From NCBI GenBank assembly GCA_020851015.1, contig JADZDN010000171.1, positions 11,586 through 75,585 of the forward strand: a stretch of DNA of 64,000 nt, read 5' to 3'. Under the pieces are notes generated by a model. The model did not search any database. It was not told the origin of the DNA and saw nothing but the letters and a program-made list of their open reading frames with translations. The position numbers and the translations under genes are program-made. The stretch comes from Alphaproteobacteria bacterium. Its GTDB lineage: Bacteria; Pseudomonadota; Alphaproteobacteria; JAEULC01. Below are positions 1 to 7,527 of this stretch, in pieces. The first letter of the stretch is position 1. Every line of letters starts with the position of its first letter.

Positions 1-159
1 GACATCCACCCGGTGCTGGAAGCCCTGGCCGAAATTCCCGGCGTCGAGCGGGTGAAATCGACCATCGTGCTGTCGACCAACTTCGACCGCAGCCAGAGCG
101 AGGCGTCGTCGCTGGCCGTCTTGAAGGCGGTCGCGATGGACCAGGGCGAGGCCGGCTGA
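1..159 (+). CDS. Lrp/AsnC-family regulator, C-terminal end (partial)
   Basis: Open from the left window edge to a TGA at 157-159, giving the last 52 residues of a protein whose start lies outside the window. The stretch reading EIPGVERVKSTIVLST resembles the end of the Lrp/AsnC effector-binding (RAM) domain, where a 'lpgV-T-vl' strand is typical. Such proteins are small DNA-binding regulators that respond to amino acids. The next gene, 132 bp downstream on the same strand, encodes a transporter binding protein, so it may be a target, but nothing here proves it. Confidence 0.6.
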   Translation, partial: DIHPVLEALAEIPGVERVKSTIVLSTNFDRSQSEASSLAVLKAVAMDQGEAG

Positions 160-291
160 GGGGGGGCTTGTAGGCAGAATGCCGGTGCCTGCCGTCAATT
201 CGACGGACTTGCTGGAACTTCCGGCATACCGACACTTGAGCCCGTCCGCCGCCCGAGATCATTCTCGCCATGGGGAAAGGGGAGAATAGCC

Positions 292-1353
292 ATGCAGTAC
301 AGTGCCGATCATCCGATCCGGACATCGCGTCGTCGCGTGCTGGCCGCGGGTGCCGCCGCGCTCGCCGCGCCGTTCATCGTCATCCCCGGCCGCGCGCGCG
401 GCGCCGGCAAGGTTGTCGCCGTGAACTTCGGCGGCGCGATGGGGGCCGCCAAGCAGCAGGCGATCTATACGCCTTTCACCAAGGAAACCGGCATCGAGGT
501 GGTGGTCGTGCCGGGGCCGGACCTGGCGAAGATCCGGGCCCAGGTCCAGTCGAAGGACGTGGAATGGGACGTGGTGGACTTGCTCGATGCCTGGGTCCCG
601 GCGGGCGCCCGGCTCGGCCTCCTGGAGCCGATCGACGAGAAGATCGTCGATCGCACGGGTTGCGTTCCGTTCGCCCGGCATGAGTTCGCCGTGGGCGGCA
701 GCATCTATGCCGGCGGCATGGCGTTTCCGACCGACCGTCTTGGCACCAAGGTTCCGCAGACTTGGCCGGAGTTCTGGAACACCACGGCCTTTCCTGGCCG
801 CCGCGGCCTGCGCAACCGCGTGACCGACACGCTGGAGATCGCCCTGATGGGCGACGGGGTCGCGCCCAAGGACGTCTATCCCTGCGACGTCGAGCGGGCG
901 TTCAAAGCGCTCGACAAGATCAAGCCGGCGGTCAGCCACTGGATCGCCCAGACGGCGCAGACCGTGTCGCTGATCCAGTCGAACGAGACCGACTTCACCT
1001 TCACCTACACGACCCGGGTGAAGGACATGCAGCGTGCCGGCGTTGCGATGGGCTATTCGTTCAAGCAGAACATCCTCGGCGTCGGCTGGGCCGGCGTCGT
1101 CAAGGGCACGCCGCGCAAGGAGGCGGCGATGCGGCTCTGTGCCTACATCGCGAAGCAGGACCGCCAGGTCGAGCTCGCCAACCTTTCCGTCGACGCCCCC
1201 TGCTATGCCGCCGCCCTGGCCAAGGTAGACCCGGAGGCGCGCAAGTGGATGGCCGATGTCGGCGATCCCAACAACCTGTTCGTGAACGCCGAGTGGTGGG
1301 ACACGCGGGTCGACGACCTGACGCGGCGGTTCAAGGAGTGGCTGCTGACCTAG
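292..1353 (+). CDS. Periplasmic binding protein of a polyamine-type ABC importer (family 1)
   Basis: 353 residues. The N-terminus has a twin-arginine signal (SRRRVLA at residues 12-18, then an Ala-rich hydrophobic run ending near the AR-G cleavage region), so the protein is probably exported folded by Tat. The body resembles PotD/PotF-like extracellular solute-binding proteins, including the WPEFWN and NEWWDTR-type segments. A purine-rich Shine-Dalgarno (ggggag) precedes the ATG. It heads an operon with two permeases and an ATPase at 1531-4261. The ligand cannot be read from sequence; spermidine, putrescine or another small cation or amine is usual for the family. Its last 45 residues are repeated downstream in a fossil copy. 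Confidence 0.85.
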   Translation: MQYSADHPIRTSRRRVLAAGAAALAAPFIVIPGRARGAGKVVAVNFGGAMGAAKQQAIYTPFTKETGIEVVVVPGPDLAKIRAQVQSKDVEWDVVDLLDAWVPAGARLGLLEPIDEKIVDRTGCVPFARHEFAVGGSIYAGGMAFPTDRLGTKVPQTWPEFWNTTAFPGRRGLRNRVTDTLEIALMGDGVAPKDVYPCDVERAFKALDKIKPAVSHWIAQTAQTVSLIQSNETDFTFTYTTRVKDMQRAGVAMGYSFKQNILGVGWAGVVKGTPRKEAAMRLCAYIAKQDRQVELANLSVDAPCYAAALAKVDPEARKWMADVGDPNNLFVNAEWWDTRVDDLTRRFKEWLLT

Positions 1354-1391
1354 CTGGGCAATACGCCGAGCGCAGGCGAGGGAAGGCGCAG

Positions 1392-1529
1392 CTGGCCCAG
1401 GTCGATGCTGCGGCGCGCAAATGGATGCCTGATGTGGAAGATCCCAACAACCTGTTCGTTGCCCCCGAATGGTGGGACACGCGCGTCGAGGGCGTGACCC
1501 GCCGCTTCAAAGAGTGGCATCAGGCCTGA
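1392..1529 (+). pseudogene. Fossil 3' end of a second binding-protein gene
   Basis: Directly after the intact binding protein, this stretch encodes 45 residues that match its C-terminus: 32 of 45 are identical by eye, including DPNNLFV and EWWDTRV, and it ends with its own TGA at 1527-1529. No start codon, Shine-Dalgarno or upstream homology to the rest of the gene is seen in 1354-1391. The first permease begins one base after the stop. It therefore looks like the remnant of a paralogous binding protein left by a tandem duplication, deletion or gene replacement. The divergence shows it is not a recent copy. Confidence 0.75.
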
Positions 1530-1530
1530 T

Positions 1531-2394
1531 ATGGCCCGGCCTGGTGGCCTCGAGCGGCGGCAGGCTCTGTGGATCGCGTTCTACGCCGCGCCGGCGGCCC
1601 TTCTTATGCTGGGCGTTTTCGCCGTGCCGCTCGGCACGGTCTTCGTCCAGAGCCTTACCACGGAGGCATCGAGCGACTTCACCCTGGCGTCCTACGGCAA
1701 GATCCTCTCGGCGACGCTGTTCGCACGGGTAAGCTGGAAGACGCTGGAGATCACGCTGCTCGCGACCGGGTTCGCGTTGCTCTTGGCCTATCCGCTCGCC
1801 TACTACATGGCCCAGCAGCCGCCGCGCCGCCGCGCCATGCTGATGATCCTGGTCCTGGTCCCCTTCTGGACCAGCGTCCTGGTGAAGAGCTTCGCTTTCA
1901 CCGTCATCCTCGGCCAGTCGGGCTTGGTCAACACGGCGCTTGGCTGGCTTGGCATTCCGCCCGTCAAGCTGCTGTTCAACCGGATCGGCGTCATCGTCGG
2001 CATGAGCCATTTCTTGGTGCCGTTCATGGTGTTCCCGATCCTGTCGAATCTGCTCAACCAGCCGCGCGAGCTGACGCTGGCCGCCTCGATCCTGGGGGCG
2101 GGCAAATGGCGCATCTTCTGGCGCGTCACCTTGCCGCTCAGCATGTCGGGCGTCATGGCCGGCGTGCTGCTGGTCATGATTCTGTCCCTGGGATTCTACG
2201 TGGTTCCGGCGTTGCTGGGCGGCCGCCAGGACATGATGCTGGCCAACCTGGTCGACTTCTACGCCCGCGAGACCATCGACTGGCCGATGGCCTCGGCGCT
2301 CTCGGTCCTGCTGATGGGCGCCGCGGCGGTCGCGGCCCTGTTGCTCTCGCTCATTCCGGGCGGCTCCGCGCTGCTCGGCGGAGACGAGCCCTGA
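1531..2394 (+). CDS. ABC importer permease (PotB-like)
   Basis: 287 residues, hydrophobic, about six membrane segments. The cytoplasmic coupling ('EAA') loop is visible as LAASILGAGKWRIFWRVTLP, where the permease contacts its ATPase. Its stop overlaps the next start (TGATG at 2392-2396), so the two permeases are translationally coupled. By family it is the first of the two inner-membrane subunits of a spermidine/putrescine-type importer together with the gene at 2394. The start lies one base after the fossil binding-protein tail, so that fossil now serves as its leader. Confidence 0.85.
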   Translation: MARPGGLERRQALWIAFYAAPAALLMLGVFAVPLGTVFVQSLTTEASSDFTLASYGKILSATLFARVSWKTLEITLLATGFALLLAYPLAYYMAQQPPRRRAMLMILVLVPFWTSVLVKSFAFTVILGQSGLVNTALGWLGIPPVKLLFNRIGVIVGMSHFLVPFMVFPILSNLLNQPRELTLAASILGAGKWRIFWRVTLPLSMSGVMAGVLLVMILSLGFYVVPALLGGRQDMMLANLVDFYARETIDWPMASALSVLLMGAAAVAALLLSLIPGGSALLGGDEP

Positions 2395-3182
2395 TGGTCG
2401 GCGGCGGTGGGGAAAAGCGGGTCGTCGGGATCGCCGCTTGGCTGATCCTGGGCTTTCTTGTCCTGCCCAGCCTGATCATCATCCCGATCGGCTTCGGCAA
2501 CAGCAACGAGATCATCTTCCCGCCCAACCGGTTCGGGATCGATCTGTTCGTCCGGTTCTTCACCGAGCCCGGCTGGGTCAGCGCCACGCTGGTCAGCCTC
2601 CGCGTGGCCTGCGTGACGACGCTGCTGTCGGTGCTGGTCGGCGTCCCGGCCGCCTATGCCCTGTCGCGCGGCCGGTTTCCGGGCAAGCGCCTGCTGGCCC
2701 TGTTCCTGCTCAGCCCGATCATGGTGCCGGGCGTGGTGATCGCCGTCGCCCTCTACATCTATTTCGCCCGGATCGGCCTGCGGAACGGCGATGCGCGGCT
2801 CGTCCTTGGCCATGTCGTCGCGACCTTGCCGTTCGTCATCGTCACGGCGTCCGCCGGGCTGCGCCAGGTCGATCCGGCGCTCGAGACCGCGGCGACGATC
2901 ATGGGCGCGAGCCGCTTCTACCTGTTTCGTCGCGTCACCTTGCCGCTGATCCGCCCGTCGATCGTGGCCGGCGCGCTGTTCGCGTTTCTCATGTCCTTCG
3001 ACGAGGTCGTCATCTCATGGTTCGTCGCGCGCGCCGATACCACGACCCTGCCGGTCAAGATGTTCTCGTCGATCCAGTGGGAGGTTTCCGCGGTACTCGC
3101 CGCCATTTCGACCATGCTGACAGTCCTATCGGCCGTCGTCTGTCTGGCGGTGGCGCGGATCCAGAAGAAGGAGGGCGCGTGA
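2394..3182 (+). CDS. ABC importer permease (PotC-like)
   Basis: 262 residues with about six membrane segments. The coupling loop reads ETAATIMGASRFYLFRRVTLP. The start ATG at 2394 is chosen because it overlaps the preceding stop and yields a normal-length PotC-type subunit; the open frame extends upstream but without a credible start. The stop overlaps the ATPase start (TGATG at 3180-3184). It forms the transmembrane heterodimer with the upstream permease. Confidence 0.85.
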   Translation: MVGGGGEKRVVGIAAWLILGFLVLPSLIIIPIGFGNSNEIIFPPNRFGIDLFVRFFTEPGWVSATLVSLRVACVTTLLSVLVGVPAAYALSRGRFPGKRLLALFLLSPIMVPGVVIAVALYIYFARIGLRNGDARLVLGHVVATLPFVIVTASAGLRQVDPALETAATIMGASRFYLFRRVTLPLIRPSIVAGALFAFLMSFDEVVISWFVARADTTTLPVKMFSSIQWEVSAVLAAISTMLTVLSAVVCLAVARIQKKEGA

Positions 3183-4261
3183 TGCCGACGGCCTTGGCCG
3201 AAGAAGCGATGGTGCGGCTGGACAGCGTCAGCAAGGCCTATGGCGCGGTCCAGGCCTTGCGTCCCATCGACCTCGACGTCCGCCGCGGCGAGCTCCTGAC
3301 TCTGCTCGGGCCGAGCGGGTCGGGCAAGACGACCGTGCTCAACATGATCGCGGGGATGACGGGGCCGAGCGCCGGGCGGGTGTGGATCGACGGCCGCGAC
3401 GTGACCGAGGTCCCACCGTCCAAGCGCGGCATCGGCATGGTGTTCCAGCACTACGCCTTGATGCCGCACATGACCGTCTACCAGAACATCGCCTTTCCGC
3501 TCGAGGTCCGTCGGACGCCCGCCGACGAGATTCGCCGGCGGGTGACGAAGGTCCTCGAAACCGTGCGCCTGCCCAATATCGCGGGCCGCAAGCCCAAGGA
3601 GCTGTCGGGCGGGCAGCAACAGCGCGTCTCGCTGGCGCGGTGCATCGTCTACAACCCGAGCCTGATCCTGATGGACGAGCCGCTCGGCGCCCTGGACAAG
3701 AATCTGCGCGACCAGATGCAGCTGGAGATCCGGCGCATCCATCAGGAACTCGGCATCACGATCATCTACGTGACGCACGACCAGGAAGAGGCGCTCAACA
3801 TGTCCGACCGGATCATGCTGATGAACGGCGGGGCGGTCGAGCAGCTCGATACGCCGCACGACCTCTATTACGCGCCACACACGAAATTCGCGGCCGAGTT
3901 CATCGGCCGGTCCTCCCTGGTCCCTGCGGACATCGTCGGCGACGGTCAAGCGAAGACCGAGGATGGCACGGTGGTCCGGTTCAACCGCGGCGCCCGTGCT
4001 GGCCACGGGCATCTGATGGTGCGCCCGGAGAACATGCGCCTAGTCCGACCCGACCAGGTCGAAGCCGGCTTGAACACCCTGAAAGGAACCCTGCAGGGCA
4101 CGCTCGTGACCGGCGCTTCGATCACGCATTACGTCGCGCTTTCGGCGAAGACGACCCTGGTGGTTCAGGAGCTTGCCAATGAACGCCGTACCGCCTTCGC
4201 CGCCGGCGATCGCGTTTCGGTCACGTGGCCGGTAGATGCGGGCATCTTCCTGGATCGGTAG
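3182..4261 (+). CDS. ABC importer ATP-binding protein (PotA-like)
   Basis: 359 residues. Walker A GPSGSGKT at about residues 43-50, signature LSGGQQQR, Walker B LILMDEP, and the switch His in THDQEE. The last 100 or so residues form the extra C-terminal (TOBE-type) regulatory domain typical of polyamine, iron and maltose importers. It powers the two permeases just upstream and is the last gene of the 292-4261 transporter operon. Confidence 0.88.
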   Translation: MPTALAEEAMVRLDSVSKAYGAVQALRPIDLDVRRGELLTLLGPSGSGKTTVLNMIAGMTGPSAGRVWIDGRDVTEVPPSKRGIGMVFQHYALMPHMTVYQNIAFPLEVRRTPADEIRRRVTKVLETVRLPNIAGRKPKELSGGQQQRVSLARCIVYNPSLILMDEPLGALDKNLRDQMQLEIRRIHQELGITIIYVTHDQEEALNMSDRIMLMNGGAVEQLDTPHDLYYAPHTKFAAEFIGRSSLVPADIVGDGQAKTEDGTVVRFNRGARAGHGHLMVRPENMRLVRPDQVEAGLNTLKGTLQGTLVTGASITHYVALSAKTTLVVQELANERRTAFAAGDRVSVTWPVDAGIFLDR

Positions 4262-4386
4262 CTCTGTCGGCGGCGATAGAGGTGCGAGCGGCCCATGCTT
4301 GTCTTATGTGGATTTTCTATCGTTAAATGGCCGCTAGGGCGCCGGACGCGCCGATGCCGTAGATGCCACTGGAACGGGGTCTCTTC

Positions 4387-5088
4387 ATGACTGACAAGGT
4401 TGCAATCATCACCGCTGGCGGCAGCGGCATGGGAGCGGCGGCCGCGCGCCGCCTTGCCGCGGACGGATTTCGGGTGGCGATCCTGTCGTCCTCCGGCAAG
4501 GGCGAAGCGCTGGCCAAGGAGCTCGGCGGGTTTGGCGTGACCGGTTCCAACCAATCGGCCGAGCATCTGCAGAAGCTCGTCGCCGGCACACTGGACCGCT
4601 GGGGTCGCATCGATGCGCTCGTCAACAGCGCCGGCCACGGTCCCCGCAAGCCTATTCTCGAGCTTGCCGATGACGAGTGGCGGACCGGAATGGACGTGTA
4701 CTTCTTGAGCGCCGTGCGACCGACGCGGCTGGTAACGCCCGTCATGCAGAAGCAGAAATCAGGCGTCATCATCAACATCTCGACTGCCTGGGCTTTCGAG
4801 CCGAGCGCGATGTTTCCCACCTCGGCCGTCTTTCGCGCGGGTCTTGCGTCCTTCACCAAGATCTACGTCGAAGCGTACGCGGCCGACAACATCAGGATGA
4901 ACAACGTTCTTCCGGGATGGATCGACAGCCTGCCCGCAACCGACGCGCGCCGCGACAGTGTTCCGCTGAAGCGTTACGGCACCAGCCAGGAGATCGCGGC
5001 GACAATTGCCTTCCTCGTTTCGGACGGCGCGGCGTACATCACCGGCCAGAACATCCGTGTCGATGGAGGCGTGACGCGGTCCATCTGA
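4387..5088 (+). CDS. SDR-fold oxidoreductase with atypical active site
   Basis: 233 residues. The N-terminal Rossmann motif TAGGSGMG (about residues 9-16) and the NSAG-type segment mark a short-chain dehydrogenase/reductase, and the C-terminus has the usual ITGQNIRVDGG end. The canonical catalytic Tyr-x-x-x-Lys is not seen: where it should lie the sequence reads SAVFRAGLASF, giving Ser and Arg at the Tyr and Lys positions. Related SDRs with an Arg there exist, but the reaction is unknown. The start at 4387 is preferred over 4363 because it begins MTDKVAII, the normal SDR N-terminus. It follows the importer by 125 bp and may process the imported compound. Confidence 0.75.
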   Translation: MTDKVAIITAGGSGMGAAAARRLAADGFRVAILSSSGKGEALAKELGGFGVTGSNQSAEHLQKLVAGTLDRWGRIDALVNSAGHGPRKPILELADDEWRTGMDVYFLSAVRPTRLVTPVMQKQKSGVIINISTAWAFEPSAMFPTSAVFRAGLASFTKIYVEAYAADNIRMNNVLPGWIDSLPATDARRDSVPLKRYGTSQEIAATIAFLVSDGAAYITGQNIRVDGGVTRSI

Positions 5089-5170
5089 TGCCGGCGCCGC
5101 GCCTTTAGATCGGAGAGGAATTTCGTTGGACGCTTTGGCAGGGTGCTTCGCATTCGGAGTGCGCAGCAAT

Positions 5171-5218
5171 CCATGCGACAAATGCTTCACACTTCTGTAT
5201 TGATGCATTTTCGACATG
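5171..5218 (-). repeat. 48-bp inverted repeat, copy 1 (candidate LysR operator)
   Basis: Read on the minus strand, this 48-bp stretch matches 40 of 48 positions of 6211-6258 on the plus strand. It ends 10 bp before the LysR start at 5229. It contains an imperfect dyad: half-sites CATG-N4-AAATGC at both ends match at 10 of 14 positions. Placement fits an autoregulatory operator. Confidence 0.7.
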
Positions 5219-5228
5219 GATAGCCAAT

Positions 5229-6131
5229 ATGCGCGTTCGATACCTGCAGGCTCTGCGTGCCGTCATCGAGACAGGCAGTGTGACCGAGGCGGCAAAGCGT
5301 TTGTCGCTTACGCAGCCGCAAGTAAGCCGGCTGCTAGGCGCGCTCGAGCGCGAACTGGGCTTCGCGCTGTTCTTGCGGCAGGGGCGGCGGATCGTGCCGA
5401 CCCTGGAAGGAGCGCAGTTCTACGAAGAGACGAAGCGGATTCTATCTGGTTTTGACGAAATCGGGCGTCTTGCGAGCGACATACGCACGCGTCAGGACGC
5501 ATGGTTGCGTATCGTGGCGCAACCGTACCTCGCGCACAGCCTGCTGCCGCGCGCGATCTCGGAGTTCGGGAAGCAGCATGCCAACGTTCGTGTCTCGATG
5601 GAGATTCGCTCTCGCGCCGATGTCGGATTGTGGATTGCGGGGCAGCAATTCGATCTGGGCATCGTAGCGCTTCCGCTCGAGGCGCCAGCGATCCGGTCGG
5701 AGGCATTCGCAAAGGTCAAGCTAGCGCTTGCCGTTCCGAAGGGACATCGGCTGGCCAGCCGCGCGGTCGTGCGTCCTGCCGACATTGCCAATGAAAATTT
5801 CGTTGCGCTTCGGCCCTACACACTGCTCCGGCACCACAGTGACGAACAGCTTTCCCGTCTGGGAATGTCGCCATCGATCCGTGTGGAGACGTCGTCCGGT
5901 CTGTCTGCATGCCAACTCGTGGCAGAGGGAATAGGCGTTTCTTTGGTGGACCCCATTGTCGCAAGGACAATACCCGGCATCGCTGTAAAGCGCTGGGAAC
6001 CGGCACTTTACCTGACCTATGGATTCTTGTTCCCCACGGCCTATGCGCTTTCGTCGCTCACCTTGAAATTCAGCGAGACGCTTCGAAAGACCGTCACGGC
6101 GATGGCCCCAAATGATGTGACGATCATCTAG
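5229..6131 (+). CDS. LysR-family transcriptional regulator
   Basis: 300 residues. A winged helix-turn-helix spans roughly residues 3-60 (SVTEAAKRLSLTQPQVSRLLGALE), followed by a periplasmic-binding-like effector domain (VALP, PYTLLRHHSD and GIGVSLVDP segments). Normal length for the family. It lies upstream of, and co-oriented with, the PLP enzyme and peptide-importer operon at 6305-12767, and 48-bp inverted repeats lie immediately before and after it. It probably activates that operon in response to the imported substrate or a product and represses itself, which is inference from layout. Confidence 0.88.
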   Translation: MRVRYLQALRAVIETGSVTEAAKRLSLTQPQVSRLLGALERELGFALFLRQGRRIVPTLEGAQFYEETKRILSGFDEIGRLASDIRTRQDAWLRIVAQPYLAHSLLPRAISEFGKQHANVRVSMEIRSRADVGLWIAGQQFDLGIVALPLEAPAIRSEAFAKVKLALAVPKGHRLASRAVVRPADIANENFVALRPYTLLRHHSDEQLSRLGMSPSIRVETSSGLSACQLVAEGIGVSLVDPIVARTIPGIAVKRWEPALYLTYGFLFPTAYALSSLTLKFSETLRKTVTAMAPNDVTII

Positions 6132-6210
6132 GCACCGACGCGGACAGCGCAGGCGCAAGATGCGTTGGCGAACTGCGCCCACTGCGTGCCCGGGCCGGAC
6201 GACTTGATCA

Positions 6211-6258
6211 CATGTCGAAAGCGCATCAATTCAGAAATTTTATACATTTGTCGCATGG
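6211..6258 (+). repeat. 48-bp inverted repeat, copy 2 (candidate LysR operator and promoter)
   Basis: Mirror copy of 5171-5218 (40 of 48 identical), 46 bp before the PLP-enzyme start at 6305. The mismatches cluster at 6237-6244, where this copy reads TTTTATACAT, giving a -10-like TATACA that copy 1 lacks. No good -35 lies 17 bp upstream, as expected for an activator-dependent promoter. Confidence 0.65.
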
Positions 6259-6304
6259 GTCGAGCGCGCCCTATGGTTATGGATCAACTGCCAAGCTGGA
6301 ACCC

Positions 6305-7504
6305 ATGACAATTGCCTCCCTCCGTCCCCGCGAACCCGCTCTCTACCCGGACGATGCCGACGGCATTGAAGAACTGTCGTTCGCAACGGTGGCCCGGGAG
6401 TTTCCCATCAAGGCCCGCCGCTGCTATCTCAACAATGCGTCGATTGGCGCGCTGAGCTTGCCGGTGATCGCGGCCGTTGATCGCTTCATGCATGACGTGC
6501 GCGACAATGGCCGGAACGAGTATCCCACCTGGTGCCGGTACGCCGACTCGTCGATAAAGGAGCGCATTGCGAGACTGATCGGCGCCAAGGCGTCCGAGAT
6601 TGCCTTCATCAAGAACACAACGGAGGGCCTGGGGTTCGTTGCCAACGGGTTCCCGTGGAAGCCGGGTGACAACGTCGTCATTGCCGATATCGAGTACCCT
6701 TCCAACGTGTACTGCTGGGTCAAGCTCGCCAAGCTGGGCGTCGAAATCCGCTGGGTCAAGAATCAACAGGGTCGCATCAGGGCCGACGACATCAGGGCCA
6801 TCATGGACGATCGCACCAGGATCGTCTCACTGAGCGCCGTGCAGTTCTCCAACGGGTACCGCCAGGACCTCGAGAGCACGGCCGGCCTGTGCAACGAGCG
6901 CGGCGTGCTGCTCAACCTGGACTGCATCCAATGGGTGGGCGCGCTTGCCATGGACGTGGAGCGCCTGGGCATCCATTTCGTCTCGGTTGGCGGCCACAAA
7001 TGGATGCTTGCGCCGATCGGGACGGGATTCTTCTATTGTCGCCGGTCGGCCATGGATCGGATCGAGCCGCCAACCGTCGGATACCACACGGTCGACAAGC
7101 ACGAAGACCACATGGACTATGACTTGGTCTATCGCGGCAATGCGGGCCGGTTCGAGGAAGCGTTGGTCAACTTTACGGGCATTTGGGGACTGGATGCTGC
7201 CGCCCGCATGCAGTTGAAGCTGGGGCCGAAGGAGATCCAACGGCACATCATGGCGTTGACCGGCCGCGCCGCGGAAGGGTTGCGCAAGCGGAAATACAAG
7301 ATCGTCAGCCCGTTTGGCGACAACGAGCGATCCGGTATCGTGTCCTTCCGTCACGCGAGCCTGAAGGCGGAGGTACTTGCCGAGCGGCTGAAGAGTGCTG
7401 GCGTGGATCTGGCCGTACGGGGCGGCGCGCTGCGCATCTCGCCCTCCTACTACAATGATGCGCAGGAAATTGACCGGTTCCTCGACGCGCTGCCCGCGGC
7501 ATAG
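6305..7504 (+). CDS. Aminotransferase class V / cysteine desulfurase-fold PLP enzyme
   Basis: 399 residues from ATG 6305. Fold-type I PLP enzyme: the cofactor lysine is K232 in GGHKWM. The N-terminal YLNNASIG, the NTTEGL segment and LNLDCIQWVG (PLP-ring Asp region) match the class V family that includes isopenicillin-N epimerase and cysteine or selenocysteine desulfurase-like proteins. The frame is open from 6212, but that earlier ATG lies inside the 48-bp repeat and would give an unusual N-terminus, so 6305 is preferred. It leads the peptide-importer operon, so a role in cleaving or racemising an imported amino acid derivative is plausible but unproven. Confidence 0.8.
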   Translation: MTIASLRPREPALYPDDADGIEELSFATVAREFPIKARRCYLNNASIGALSLPVIAAVDRFMHDVRDNGRNEYPTWCRYADSSIKERIARLIGAKASEIAFIKNTTEGLGFVANGFPWKPGDNVVIADIEYPSNVYCWVKLAKLGVEIRWVKNQQGRIRADDIRAIMDDRTRIVSLSAVQFSNGYRQDLESTAGLCNERGVLLNLDCIQWVGALAMDVERLGIHFVSVGGHKWMLAPIGTGFFYCRRSAMDRIEPPTVGYHTVDKHEDHMDYDLVYRGNAGRFEEALVNFTGIWGLDAAARMQLKLGPKEIQRHIMALTGRAAEGLRKRKYKIVSPFGDNERSGIVSFRHASLKAEVLAERLKSAGVDLAVRGGALRISPSYYNDAQEIDRFLDALPAA

Positions 7505-7527
7505 AGGCGGCTACTGGAGAAGCACCA

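Noticed and set aside
5171..6258. A conserved small peptide (MSK-HQ-R...HLSHG) encoded in both 48-bp repeats.
   Set aside because: All base differences between copies are non-synonymous and neither copy has a ribosome site, so constraint is on DNA, not peptide.
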